From contig NC_069086.1 in NCBI RefSeq assembly GCF_947172395.1, positions 11,564,501-11,628,500 of the forward strand: a DNA stretch of 64,000 nt, in the 5' to 3' direction. This stretch comes from Bicyclus anynana (lineage: Eukaryota > Arthropoda > Insecta > Lepidoptera > Nymphalidae). Both the position numbers and the translations under genes were made by a program. The notes under the pieces were generated by a model. It saw only the letters and a program-made list of their open reading frames with translations. It was not told where the DNA came from and made no database searches. Below are positions 56,092-64,000 of the stretch, one piece after another (position 1 is the stretch's first letter; each line of letters begins with the position of its first letter).

Positions 56092-56310
56092 ATGGATTTG
56101 CGTCGAGAACATTTTCGCGCTATTTTTTACGATTTTAAATGTCGCCTGAAACAGGACGAATCTTCAAACGTACGACGTACAAGATTTCAAATGGCATTCA
56201 TGGATGAAGGCCCTTCTAAGACAACCGTGTATCGTTAGTATAATGAATTTAAGCGCGGTCGGCTAACATTGATGGATGAAGAAGGAAGAATATGAGGAAG
56301 GTTTGAAGGT
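56092..56310 (+). pseudogene. mariner-family transposase remnant (N-terminus)
   Basis: Translation from 56092 reads MDLRREHFRAIFYDFKCRLK, then FMDEGPSKTTVYR, a stop (TAG) where mariner transposases have Trp, then YNEFKRGRLTLMDEEGR and another stop. This is the helix-turn-helix start of a mariner transposase ('LTREHFRAIIFYNFRRGL', 'DEAPS..TVYRWY.EF.RGR' in relatives). The catalytic domain is absent. Dead. Confidence 0.75.
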
Positions 56311-57880
56311 AAGAGTATCGTATCTAAAATTAGTTTTAACCTGCGTAGCTTTATGACAAACATTTCGTTAATTCGAAAACAGATCGATGCACAGCTTTGA
56401 CTATAGATGCACAGAGAGCAAAAATGCAATTGCAACTTGCAATTATTTATAAAGCAGCAACAGAGGCAAAAATGCAAGTCGAAACAGAGGCCGACACACG
56501 GCTCTGTGACAGGCCAGCTTGCCTGTGATTTAGGGTGTCGCGACACTGTGCGGGGCTCGGGGCGGGGGTGGAGATTAACTTTCGCCTGTTAATTGCGACA
56601 AATGGTCATTGGACCGCTGGACGTGTGATAGTATCGGTTAACAACCGGCTTGTTTACACATGTATGGCGCTAATGGCACGTGTTTTATGCACGGATGGTC
56701 TACCTTACTATTACGTGGTGTACATTACTGTGGTAATATACTGAATGTTTCATTTAGGTAATTGGTACCTAGCTTTTAATTTTTAGTTTTATAACTTCAT
56801 TAAAGAGCTACTTACATACAAATGTGCAACATGCTGTAATGGACATTTCAGGATTAGTAGAGTTCTAAATACGATTTACTGTAGTCAGTAAAGTTGAACT
56901 TACATCAAGGAATAGTAGAGTTCTTTGTGTTCATGTAAAGAAGTGTCCACACTAGCTCTATCAATACTTAGTGTTAGTGCTATGCTATTGCTACTTTTCC
57001 AGTAGTGATGTGCTTTGGTTTAAAGACTATCTACGAAGTTACAGACATAGGAGGGCAACAAATACCTAAGATATCGTAAGTTATTGAAGGACTTAGGTAC
57101 ACTAGCTAAGGTTAACCTTATCGTATTCACCCTTCACCCTCATACTATATGGTATTAACCACTTAGGTTATATACGGCTAGCAATATGAGTGATGCTGAT
57201 TATTATTAGTATTTTTATGGTTATTTTAATTTAAAAAATAACGCTTTGAACTCAATACAAAAAGAAGGTTTCACTAAACTATCTTTAGATTAAAATTTAT
57301 TTGAAATACAAAGTAGGTAAGTAGGCACTATGAGTAATGAACCTACGCTGTTAGAGTCCGTAGGTGACGTCATCGCGTCCTTCAGATGATCCCGAATTCT
57401 TTCATCAAATCCCAACATGGCTCACTGCGATTATTCACACGATAAGCCAGCGCCTCCCAAAGTACGCTGTACTTTAAAGTTTCATCTAATTTTCGAAACA
57501 ACGCGTCTAGGCTAGTTTTTTTATAGCCGTACCTAAGAAGTGGTGTGCACACAGTAGCAACATAGGCATAGGTACGTACAAATTAAAAAAAAATCAAATT
57601 TGTTCTACAACACGTATAGCTTCTTCAGTCCTCAGGATAAGCAGGTAATTTTTGCGTGCATGAAGTGCAAGCCTACCTTCCTATCACTACAATAGTGAAG
57701 TGTAGTCACTAGTCATGTTCCTGTTATGCTGCTCATCAAGTCAAGTTTACTTATACTAACCACTTAATCGGGGACGTGACGAAGACGAAAACGTTTCAAA
57801 ATTTCGTTGTGTTCTTATTGAAATTTTTATTAGTAAGTTTTACCGAGATATGAGGATCTTAGATATAGAATTCTAGAGTC

Positions 57881-57902
57881 TCATCATCATCATCATCATC
57901 AT
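57881..57902. repeat. (ATC)n tail of the RTE element
   Basis: Seven or so ATC units at the 3' end of the element, adjacent to the target duplication. Confidence 0.9.
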
Positions 57903-60220
57903 ATCAGCCGATGGACGTCCACTGCAGGACATAGGCCTTTTGTAGGGACTTCCAAACATCACGATACTGAGCCAACTGCATCCAGCGAATCCCTGCGACT
58001 CGCTTGATGTCGTCAGTCCACCTGGTGGGGGGTCGGCCAACACTGCGCTTACTAGTGCGGGGTCGCCATTCCAGCACTTTGGGACCCCAACGTCCATCGG
58101 CTCTTCGCACTATGTGCCCCGCCCATTGCCACTTCAGCTTCGCAACTCGTTGAGCTATGTCGGTGACTTTGGTTCTTCTGCGGATCTCCTCATTTCTGAT
58201 TCGATCACGCAGAGATACTCCTAACATAGCTCGTTCCATCGCCCGCTGTGTGACTCTGAGCCTTCTTATGAGGCCCATAGTTAGCGACCAAGTCTCGGAA
58301 CCATAGGTCATCACTGGCAACACGCACTGTTCGAAGACTTTTGTCTTCAGGCACTGAGGAATTTCGGACGAAAAGATGTCGCGAAGTTTCCCGAATGCAG
58401 CCCAGCCGAGTTGGATTCGACGGTTCACCTCTTTCTCGAAATTGGACCTACCTAACTGGATCATATGTCCTAGGTATATGTATTCGTCTACAATTTCGAG
58501 TGCAGCGTTCTCAACTATAACTGGGTGGAGCGATACATGAGCATTACACATTATTTTTGTTTTGCCCATGTTCATTTTCAGACCCACCTGTTGAGAAACG
58601 CTGCTGAGGTCATTGAGCATAGTACTAAGGTCATCCAGAGTCTGTGCCATGATGACTACATCATCCGCGAACCGCAGTTGAGTGATGTACTCGCCATTGA
58701 TGTTGATGCCAAGTCCGCCCCAGTCCAGAAGCTTAAAGACGTCTTCCAATGCGGCGGTAAATAGCTTCGGAGAGATCACATCTCCCTGACGCACTCCTCG
58801 CTGCAACTGGATTGGCCTCGTAGTCTGATCCTGAATACGGACTGACATAGTGGCGTTTTCGTACAAGCACTTCAACGCTTGGATATACCTGTAATCAATT
58901 CGGCATCTCTGCAATGACCTTAGCACAGCCCAGGTTTCCACCGAATCGAAGGCTTTCTCATAGTCCACAAACGCTAAGCAAAGTGGCTGGTTATACTCGT
59001 GAGTCTTCTGTATAACCTGCCGCAACGTATGGATGTGGTCTATGGTACTAAAGCCTTTTCGGAAACCGGCTTGTTCGGGAGGCTGGAAGTCGTCAAACCT
59101 ATTAGCGAGACGATTCGTAATGACTCTCGAGAACAATTTGTAAACATGGCTTAGCAGCGAGATGGGTCTGTAATTCTTCAGCAAGGTGTTGTCACCTTTT
59201 TTGAAGAACAGAACCACCACGCTCCTATGCCACGCCTCAGGCGTCGTGCCCTCGTGAATGACGGAATTGAACAATCGCTGAAGGACTTTAAGTATCGGTT
59301 TTCCACCCGCTTTCAGGAGTTCTGCTGTGATTCCGTCCTCACCTGGCGCCTTATTGTTCTTCAGTTGTTTGAGAGCCACACTAATCTCGTATAGGCTGAC
59401 GTCCGGGATATCTTCGGTATAGTGTCGGGTCAATTTGGCTCTGGGGTCTTTAGCCAAGTTGTCAACAGGCTGCTGAGTAGTCATGTATAGCTGTCCATAG
59501 AACTTCTCGACCTCACTTAATAACTCGGGCTTGGAAGAAATCAGATTACCGTGCTCGGTCTTCAAACGTGTCAGCTGCCTCTGTCCAATAGACAGATCTC
59601 TGGCGAAAACTTTCGAGCCGCGATTGTTTTCAATCGCATTTTTAATACGCTCGGTATTGAAGTTTCGCAAGTCGCTGGTTTGCGACTTAGAGATCTGTCT
59701 ACTGATTTGTCGGTATTTTGACGCATCTGCTGAAGACTGCAATCTCATTTCTTGCCTCTCTTCCATGAGTTTAAGTGTATGGTCTGAGAACTTTTTGGTT
59801 CTTTTCGTACGGTGGGTCTTATAGAACTTAGACCCAACGGAATGGACAGTTTCCACGAACCTGTTGTTCAGATCGTCCACAGTTTCGCAATTTGCTAGGC
59901 AATCAAAGCGGTTCTGCAGTTCTAGTTGAAAGGACTCGGGGTTTTGGATATGGGCACGAGTAGGTCGGAGCGTAGACTTCACCAGTCGATACCGTTCCAG
60001 CTGAACGTTGATATTCAACGTGCCTCTAACCATTCGGTGATCGCTACCGGTTTTCACCCTATGGATCACAGAAACATCGTTGAATATTTGCCGTTTGGTA
60101 GACAAGATGAAGTCAATCTCATTTTTCGTGGAACCATCGGGGCTCATCCAGGTCCATTTCCTGTGTGGTGGCTTCTTGAAGAAGGAGTTCATCATAAAGA
60201 GGCCCTCCTTCAGTCCTATT
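57881..60220 (-). mobile_element. RTE-clade LINE, 5'-truncated, with target duplication
   Basis: It is flanked by a perfect 11-bp direct repeat ATTCTAGAGTC (57870-57880 and 60221-60231). The element reads on the minus strand, begins within the endonuclease domain and ends in a (GAT)n-type microsatellite (ATC units on the plus strand, 57881-57902), as is usual for RTE 3' ends. Body length is 2,340 bp. There are no frameshifts, so the insertion looks young. Confidence 0.92.
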
Positions 60221-60441
60221 ATTCTAGAGTCTAGATCATTAATAATAATAAAATTACTGTTTGTTGCATCAACGTCCACAATTTTTTCATAAATGGAAAG
60301 TTTGGGAACATATTTTATAGGAAAGAAACCTATGATCCCCTTCTTACAATAGTAATCCCAAAAGTAGACGGCACTGTGACGCTGTACAGGTTGCTCTATT
60401 TGTAAACTTTTGGTTTTTAAACTTATTTCGTGGTTGTTCAT
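57904..60441 (-). CDS. Chimeric ORF: host N-terminus fused to RTE endonuclease-RT
   Basis: 845 aa from the ATG at 60441 to the stop at 57904. About the first 73 residues (MNNHEISLKTKSL to NDLDSR) come from host DNA outside the target duplication. The rest is RTE: the end of the endonuclease (RKWTWMSPDGSTKNEIDFIL; TGSDHRMVRG), reverse transcriptase (NNKAPGEDGITAELLKAG; YRPISLLSHVYKLFSRVI; FVDYEKAFDSVETW; RGVRQGDVISPKLFTAALED; the catalytic FADDVV; GLKMNMGKTKIM), and a C-terminal domain (RNEEIRRRTKVTDIAQRV; WQWAGHIVRR; VGRPPTRWTDDIKRVAG). The endonuclease lacks its N-terminal catalytic half, so the element cannot move by itself. The frame is uninterrupted. Confidence 0.9.
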   Translation of the reverse strand: MNNHEISLKTKSLQIEQPVQRHSAVYFWDYYCKKGIIGFFPIKYVPKLSIYEKIVDVDATNSNFIIINDLDSRIIGLKEGLFMMNSFFKKPPHRKWTWMSPDGSTKNEIDFILSTKRQIFNDVSVIHRVKTGSDHRMVRGTLNINVQLERYRLVKSTLRPTRAHIQNPESFQLELQNRFDCLANCETVDDLNNRFVETVHSVGSKFYKTHRTKRTKKFSDHTLKLMEERQEMRLQSSADASKYRQISRQISKSQTSDLRNFNTERIKNAIENNRGSKVFARDLSIGQRQLTRLKTEHGNLISSKPELLSEVEKFYGQLYMTTQQPVDNLAKDPRAKLTRHYTEDIPDVSLYEISVALKQLKNNKAPGEDGITAELLKAGGKPILKVLQRLFNSVIHEGTTPEAWHRSVVVLFFKKGDNTLLKNYRPISLLSHVYKLFSRVITNRLANRFDDFQPPEQAGFRKGFSTIDHIHTLRQVIQKTHEYNQPLCLAFVDYEKAFDSVETWAVLRSLQRCRIDYRYIQALKCLYENATMSVRIQDQTTRPIQLQRGVRQGDVISPKLFTAALEDVFKLLDWGGLGININGEYITQLRFADDVVIMAQTLDDLSTMLNDLSSVSQQVGLKMNMGKTKIMCNAHVSLHPVIVENAALEIVDEYIYLGHMIQLGRSNFEKEVNRRIQLGWAAFGKLRDIFSSEIPQCLKTKVFEQCVLPVMTYGSETWSLTMGLIRRLRVTQRAMERAMLGVSLRDRIRNEEIRRRTKVTDIAQRVAKLKWQWAGHIVRRADGRWGPKVLEWRPRTSKRSVGRPPTRWTDDIKRVAGIRWMQLAQYRDVWKSLQKAYVLQWTSIG

Positions 60442-61030
60442 TATGAATATTATTTAAACGGGTACATACCACGATAGAGTCCCGTCGTAACCACGATCTA
60501 TGCAACTGGGTCGAAATATCGACATTAAAAAATCTTGCTCTATTTGTATTTTACATATAAAAATTATCTCAAAAGATATTTATTAAATACTTACATTATA
60601 TTTAAATGATAAATTTTATCGCCAATTTATGGTTATGGCCTGAAGCAACATTAAAAGTACTGTTTCTTAAAGAAAATTACTACGTAAATTAAACCTAAAA
60701 ATAAGTTGGGTTTCAGTTTGTATTAAATATAGACCTTTTAATGTGGATTATTTAATTTTAAATCGGAATTTAAAGATAGATCTACCACAGAAAATTTTTA
60801 TACATAATATATTTTATAGATATGAGTACATTTTTATTATTTTATTGTTACATTCTCTGGCGCAGTTAGTAGTAGTTAGGTACCGAGTTTCATTAATAGC
60901 TCGGGTCTGTTTAGGATTTTATATTTTCTAAATTGGCGAAGGTCAGATCTATTGGCATCGGCATCGGCATACTTACCATCCTACCGGAAAAGACGTACCG
61001 CTATTTATCGATGTTGTAACTATGCCACGT
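60442..61030. other. Non-coding region
   Basis: AT-rich. Contains 'taaattggcgaaggtcagatct', resembling the tail of the unit at 25970-26010, near 60930. No gene seen. Confidence 0.5.
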
Positions 61031-61322
61031 AGACGGCTTCCGTGGCGCAGAGGTCTTTGGTTCGATTCTCGCCTGGGCTGATTGAGGTTTTCTTAATTGG
61101 TCCAGGTCTGGCTGGTGGGAGGCTTCGGCCGTGACTAGTTACCACCCTACCGGCAGAGTCGTACCGACAAGCGATTTAGCGGTCCGGTACAATGCCGTGT
61201 AGAAACCGAAAGGACTGTGGATTTTCATCCTCCTCCTAACAAGCCCGCTTCCATCTTAGACTGCATCATCACTTACCATCAGGTGAGATTGTAGTCAAGG
61301 GCTAACTAGTAAAGAATAAAAA
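61031..61322 (+). repeat. SINE family A (tRNA-derived), forward
   Basis: The head 'ggcttccgtggcgcagaggt' is joined directly to the B box 'ggttcgattctc' (deletion between), then 'ccaggtctggctggtgggag', 'ttagactgcatcatcac' and an A-rich tail 'aaagaataaaaaaaaaa'. Confidence 0.8.
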
Positions 61323-61489
61323 AAAAAAGGTGAAAGTGTCAGGTATGGGTAGAATAAAATTCTTCCAAGTATGCCAACATCCCCTTCGCAAGATTGTTCT
61401 CAAGGTCTAGCTTGATGTTGTTTTGTTTTTAATAAATAGATAAAAAATATCGTAAAAATAGTAGAATCCTTTTTTAGGCAGTCATATAA

Positions 61490-61620
61490 AAGAACACCCC
61501 TTAGATGGCAATGCATCGATGCACCGAGGGCGAGCGCCCGCTGCAATCGTCTAATCAAACCGAGCAATTTATGATCGCCACACCACACGCCCGGGAGGTT
61601 GCCCCGAACTTTCATTACAT
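61490..61620. other. GC-richer non-repetitive island
   Basis: 'ggcaatgcatcgatgcaccg' ... 'gcaatcgtctaatcaaaccg' ... 'cacgcccgggaggttgcc' includes a palindromic 'gcatcgatgc'. Possibly regulatory; unproven. Confidence 0.2.
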
Positions 61621-61739
61621 GCTTTCATTTCACCTAAGAGTTTTACTGCGTATTTTTATTTTGCACTAGTTAGGTATATACGGTTAATTCCTATTGGTAA
61701 ATAAAACTTAAGTATTGTAATAATATGGGTTTTTTATTT

Positions 61740-61847
61740 ATTATAAAACATGGCTAAAACTTACGTGATACACCGTCGGAGTATGCCCGACTAGTTTCAT
61801 AATAAATTAATATGAATAATACTCACGATAGTTTAAATTCTAAAATA
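61740..61847. mobile_element. Half-element: core plus right inverted repeat
   Basis: The core 'acatggctaaaacttacgtg' ... 'cggagtatgcccgactagtt' is followed by 'tcataataaattaatatgaa' ... 'gtttaaattctaaaata', the inverse of the left arm in the copy at 54888-54995. Confidence 0.6.
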
Positions 61848-62463
61848 TGGGTTTTTTAAGAGATTTGGATGAAATTTATATCAGTTTTCGTTCAGAAAAT
61901 TTTACGTGTTTCACACACCTGTAAAACCTGATGAAGATAAAAGCTTATAAAAAGGAATAGAAATAGATTGTTAAAAGAAGAGTTACTTAGACATTTATAA
62001 GAAATTATTTGTAATTTAACATTGAAGCTATCTACAGAATCAAATAAAACAATACGTATCGCAGTTTGGTCTACAGGGGTAGTTTCTTAAGTTAAAGGGC
62101 GCTACCCTATCAAAAGTGCTTCCATTAAGAATTACACCCCAAACCATTAGTATAGATGTGTTTTTTTTAATACAATTGTTCATTTTATATTTATTTGATT
62201 GTATTAATAAAATAAAATCTTTTACCGAAAAACCGATTTCAAAGATGAACCTACTATAAAAAGCGAAAAATAACATCGTACCTATATGTCCTTTCTATTG
62301 ATCGGTTTAATTTGTTTCTTGGCACTGCCTTTAAACCTGTTATACTTAGAGGTAATATTAAGCTTAAGCTCTTAATTTAAAAAAAAAAAACCTGTAAAAT
62401 TTCTCATCCTGCAGTGATTCTACATTCCCGTACCTCAAAGAGTACATTAGGTCACGGCCATAA

Positions 62464-62646
62464 TCTATACTAATATATAAAGCTGAAGAGTCTGTATGTT
62501 TGTTTGTTTCATTGAACGCGCTAATCTCAGGAGCTACTGGCCCGATTTGAAAAATTCTTTCAGTGTTAGATAGCCCATTTATCGAGGAACGGAATACTCC
62601 TACGGGAACGAGAACCTCGCGGGTGAAACTGCGCGGCGTCAGCTAG
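62464..62646 (+). mobile_element. 183-bp non-autonomous Helitron-like element
   Basis: It begins TCTATACTAATATATAAAGC after an A and ends GGCGTCAGCTAG before a T, as Helitrons do (5' TC, 3' CTRR, insertion between A and T). The inner part includes 'gaacgcgctaatctcaggag'. No target duplication is expected and none is seen. Confidence 0.75.
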
Positions 62647-63242
62647 TGACATATAAGAATTAAATCGTCATAAATCCGCCACATTGAAGGAACGTGGCGA
62701 GTCTAAGCTGTTGTGGGACGTTACTACAGGTTGATAATGATGATAAATTTCCATTGGTAAAAATAGAATGAAAATCATTTTAGTGGCTTGCATAATCGAG
62801 AAAACATAATAACAAACTCATAACTATGAAATTATAGATAGTATGTGTATGGATTATTAAATATACAGCATTTTTTGTATTGAATTCATACGTACACTTG
62901 CACAATAATATAATCAACATGCTCAGCCAAAATACAACCTATTAGTAAGTCGCAAACGACCACGGTTTTGGCAAGCGATTCCAACTGGTAATGTGTGAGT
63001 GTGTAATGAGCTTAAAAGGTTGGCTATTATCATTCGAGCCAAGCGTCTGCGTTGGTTCAATTGTTGGCCAAATGAATACAAACTTGATCCAATTAAATTC
63101 CTTTGTTATGGCGGGCTATACCTGTTGACTATAACTGCGTCAATAACATATATTGTCGAAAAAAGAGGAGTGTTTTAAGTTTATTATCTAGTGTCAGTCT
63201 GTTGAAGCGTCGTAATTTCTAAATGGATGAATTTGAATTTGA

Positions 63243-63552
63243 CGGCCTCCATGGCGCAGTGTTATACGCGGTGGATTTACAAGACGGAGGTCCTGGGTTC
63301 GATCCTCTGCTGGGCCGATTGAGGTTTTCTTAATAAGTTCTTGCTGGTGGGAGGCTTAGGCCGTGGGTAGTTATCACCCTACCGGCAAAGACGTACCGCC
63401 AATTAATTTAGCATTCCGGTACGATGTCGTGTAGAAACCGAAAGAGGTGTAGTATTTAATCCTACTCCTAACAAGATGTCCCGCTTCCATTTTAGATTGC
63501 ATAATCACTTACCAAGTGAGATTGTAGTCAAGGGCTAACTTGTAAAGAATAA
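63243..63552 (+). repeat. SINE family A (tRNA-derived), forward, near full length
   Basis: The head 'ggcctccatggcgcagtgtt' carries the A box, with B box 'gggttcgatcct', then 'ctggtgggaggcttaggccg', 'taccgccaattaatttagca' and the tail 'gtagtcaagggctaacttgt' with A-rich end. Confidence 0.85.
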
Positions 63553-63710
63553 AAAAAAATTAAAAATTTTTTCTATAAATTACAGACAATTTATTCTGGG
63601 AAGCCATGGATACGTATCACATATGCATACAAATGCACATGTCATCTTAGTGTAAGCGCAGATGATTCGTAAGTTCTTTCGTAAGATTTAAGATTTTTAA
63701 GATGATTCGT

Positions 63711-63752
63711 AAGAGGATGAAAATTCCACACTCCTTTCGGTTTCTACATCCT
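63711..63752 (+). repeat. SINE family A fragment
   Basis: 'aagaggatgaaaattccaca' then 'ctcctttcggtttctacatc' matches the middle of family A in reverse orientation. Confidence 0.55.
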
Positions 63753-64000
63753 TTCTCGCTACCATGGGTAGCAACTACGATAATGTTAGTCACTTTCTAT
63801 GAAACTAGATGACTTTTGAATGACTGGCTATTGATAGTCACAGTTAACAGATCATTATCTCATAAACTAGTCTCTCTAAACTCGGCATAGGCTGCGTTAG
63901 TCCATCGTGTGGACGAGGCATTAACTGAAGCTCAACCGCACAGTACATTATAAACTTAGTTATCGAACTTTGTAAGCTACGATGTGTTCCAGGATCTAGT

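Larger units (their letters stand above)
57830..60441 (-). pseudogene. Host ORF of unknown function split by the RTE element
   Basis: With the element and one copy of the target duplication removed, the minus-strand frame from the ATG at 60441 passes through the insertion site and continues 'ILYLRSSYLGKTY' to TAA at 57832-57830, giving 261 nt and 86 aa. An in-frame TAA lies 15 bp upstream of the ATG. The sequence has no domain I recognise; 'VYFWDYYCKKGIIGFFPIKY' is rich in aromatic residues. It might be an exon (a possible donor gtaaaa lies near its end) or a chance ORF. Confidence 0.35.

Noticed and set aside
58525..60292. Plus-strand frames of 70-102 codons
   Set aside because: Antisense to the RTE reverse transcriptase frame.
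1..64000. CRISPR array, prophage or bacterial operon
   Set aside because: No regularly spaced repeats, no operon structure and no ribosome-binding sites; introns and LINEs show that this is animal nuclear DNA.

Overview
The window looks like AT-rich nuclear DNA from a moth or butterfly (Lepidoptera). It has intron-containing genes with GT-AG splice sites, poly(A) signals, tRNA-derived SINEs of a lepidopteran kind, R1-clade and RTE-clade LINEs, Helitron-like and hAT-like elements, and many short inverted-repeat elements. There are no operons, CRISPR arrays or rRNA genes, and no tRNA gene that I trust.

Two host genes are well supported. (1) A plus-strand gene (13 coding exons, 5361-33056) encodes a type I membrane protein. 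It has two PAN/apple modules, a zona pellucida (ZP) domain, a furin-like RKRR site, a C-terminal transmembrane helix and a short cytoplasmic tail. This is the architecture of the apical extracellular-matrix ZP proteins of the insect neyo/nyobe/trynity/NompA group. All 13 exons join in phase, giving 635 codons plus stop after one split codon. The signal-peptide exon is uncertain; 1255-1310 is a candidate. (2) A minus-strand, three-exon gene (36202-34107) encodes mitochondrial lipoyl(octanoyl) transferase (LIPT2/LipB family), 238 aa. The two genes are tail to tail and their poly(A) signals lie about 25 bp apart.

Most of the rest is intron or intergenic DNA full of mobile elements. 11608-25609 is a 14-kb intron. 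25610-27280 holds a linker exon, a 271-bp tandem duplication and a damaged partial copy of that exon. 36203-40300 is layered SINE, MITE and RTE debris, including a 311-bp MITE with a perfect 9-bp target duplication inside a SINE. 40304-45579 is a nearly intact R1-clade LINE whose ORF2 has one in-frame stop. 45580-57869 has SINE fragments, a hAT-like MITE, a foldback element, hairpins, a mariner remnant and one or two orphan exon candidates. 57881-60220 is a 5'-truncated RTE-clade LINE with a perfect 11-bp target duplication that lies within an 86-codon minus-strand host ORF. 60442-64000 has more SINEs and a Helitron-like element.

I found no evidence for a new multi-gene system. The most interesting signals are the RTE insertion that splits a host ORF, the clean nested MITE, a three-copy GC-rich inverted-repeat family next to ZP-gene exons, two large foldback elements, and the duplicated, damaged exon.
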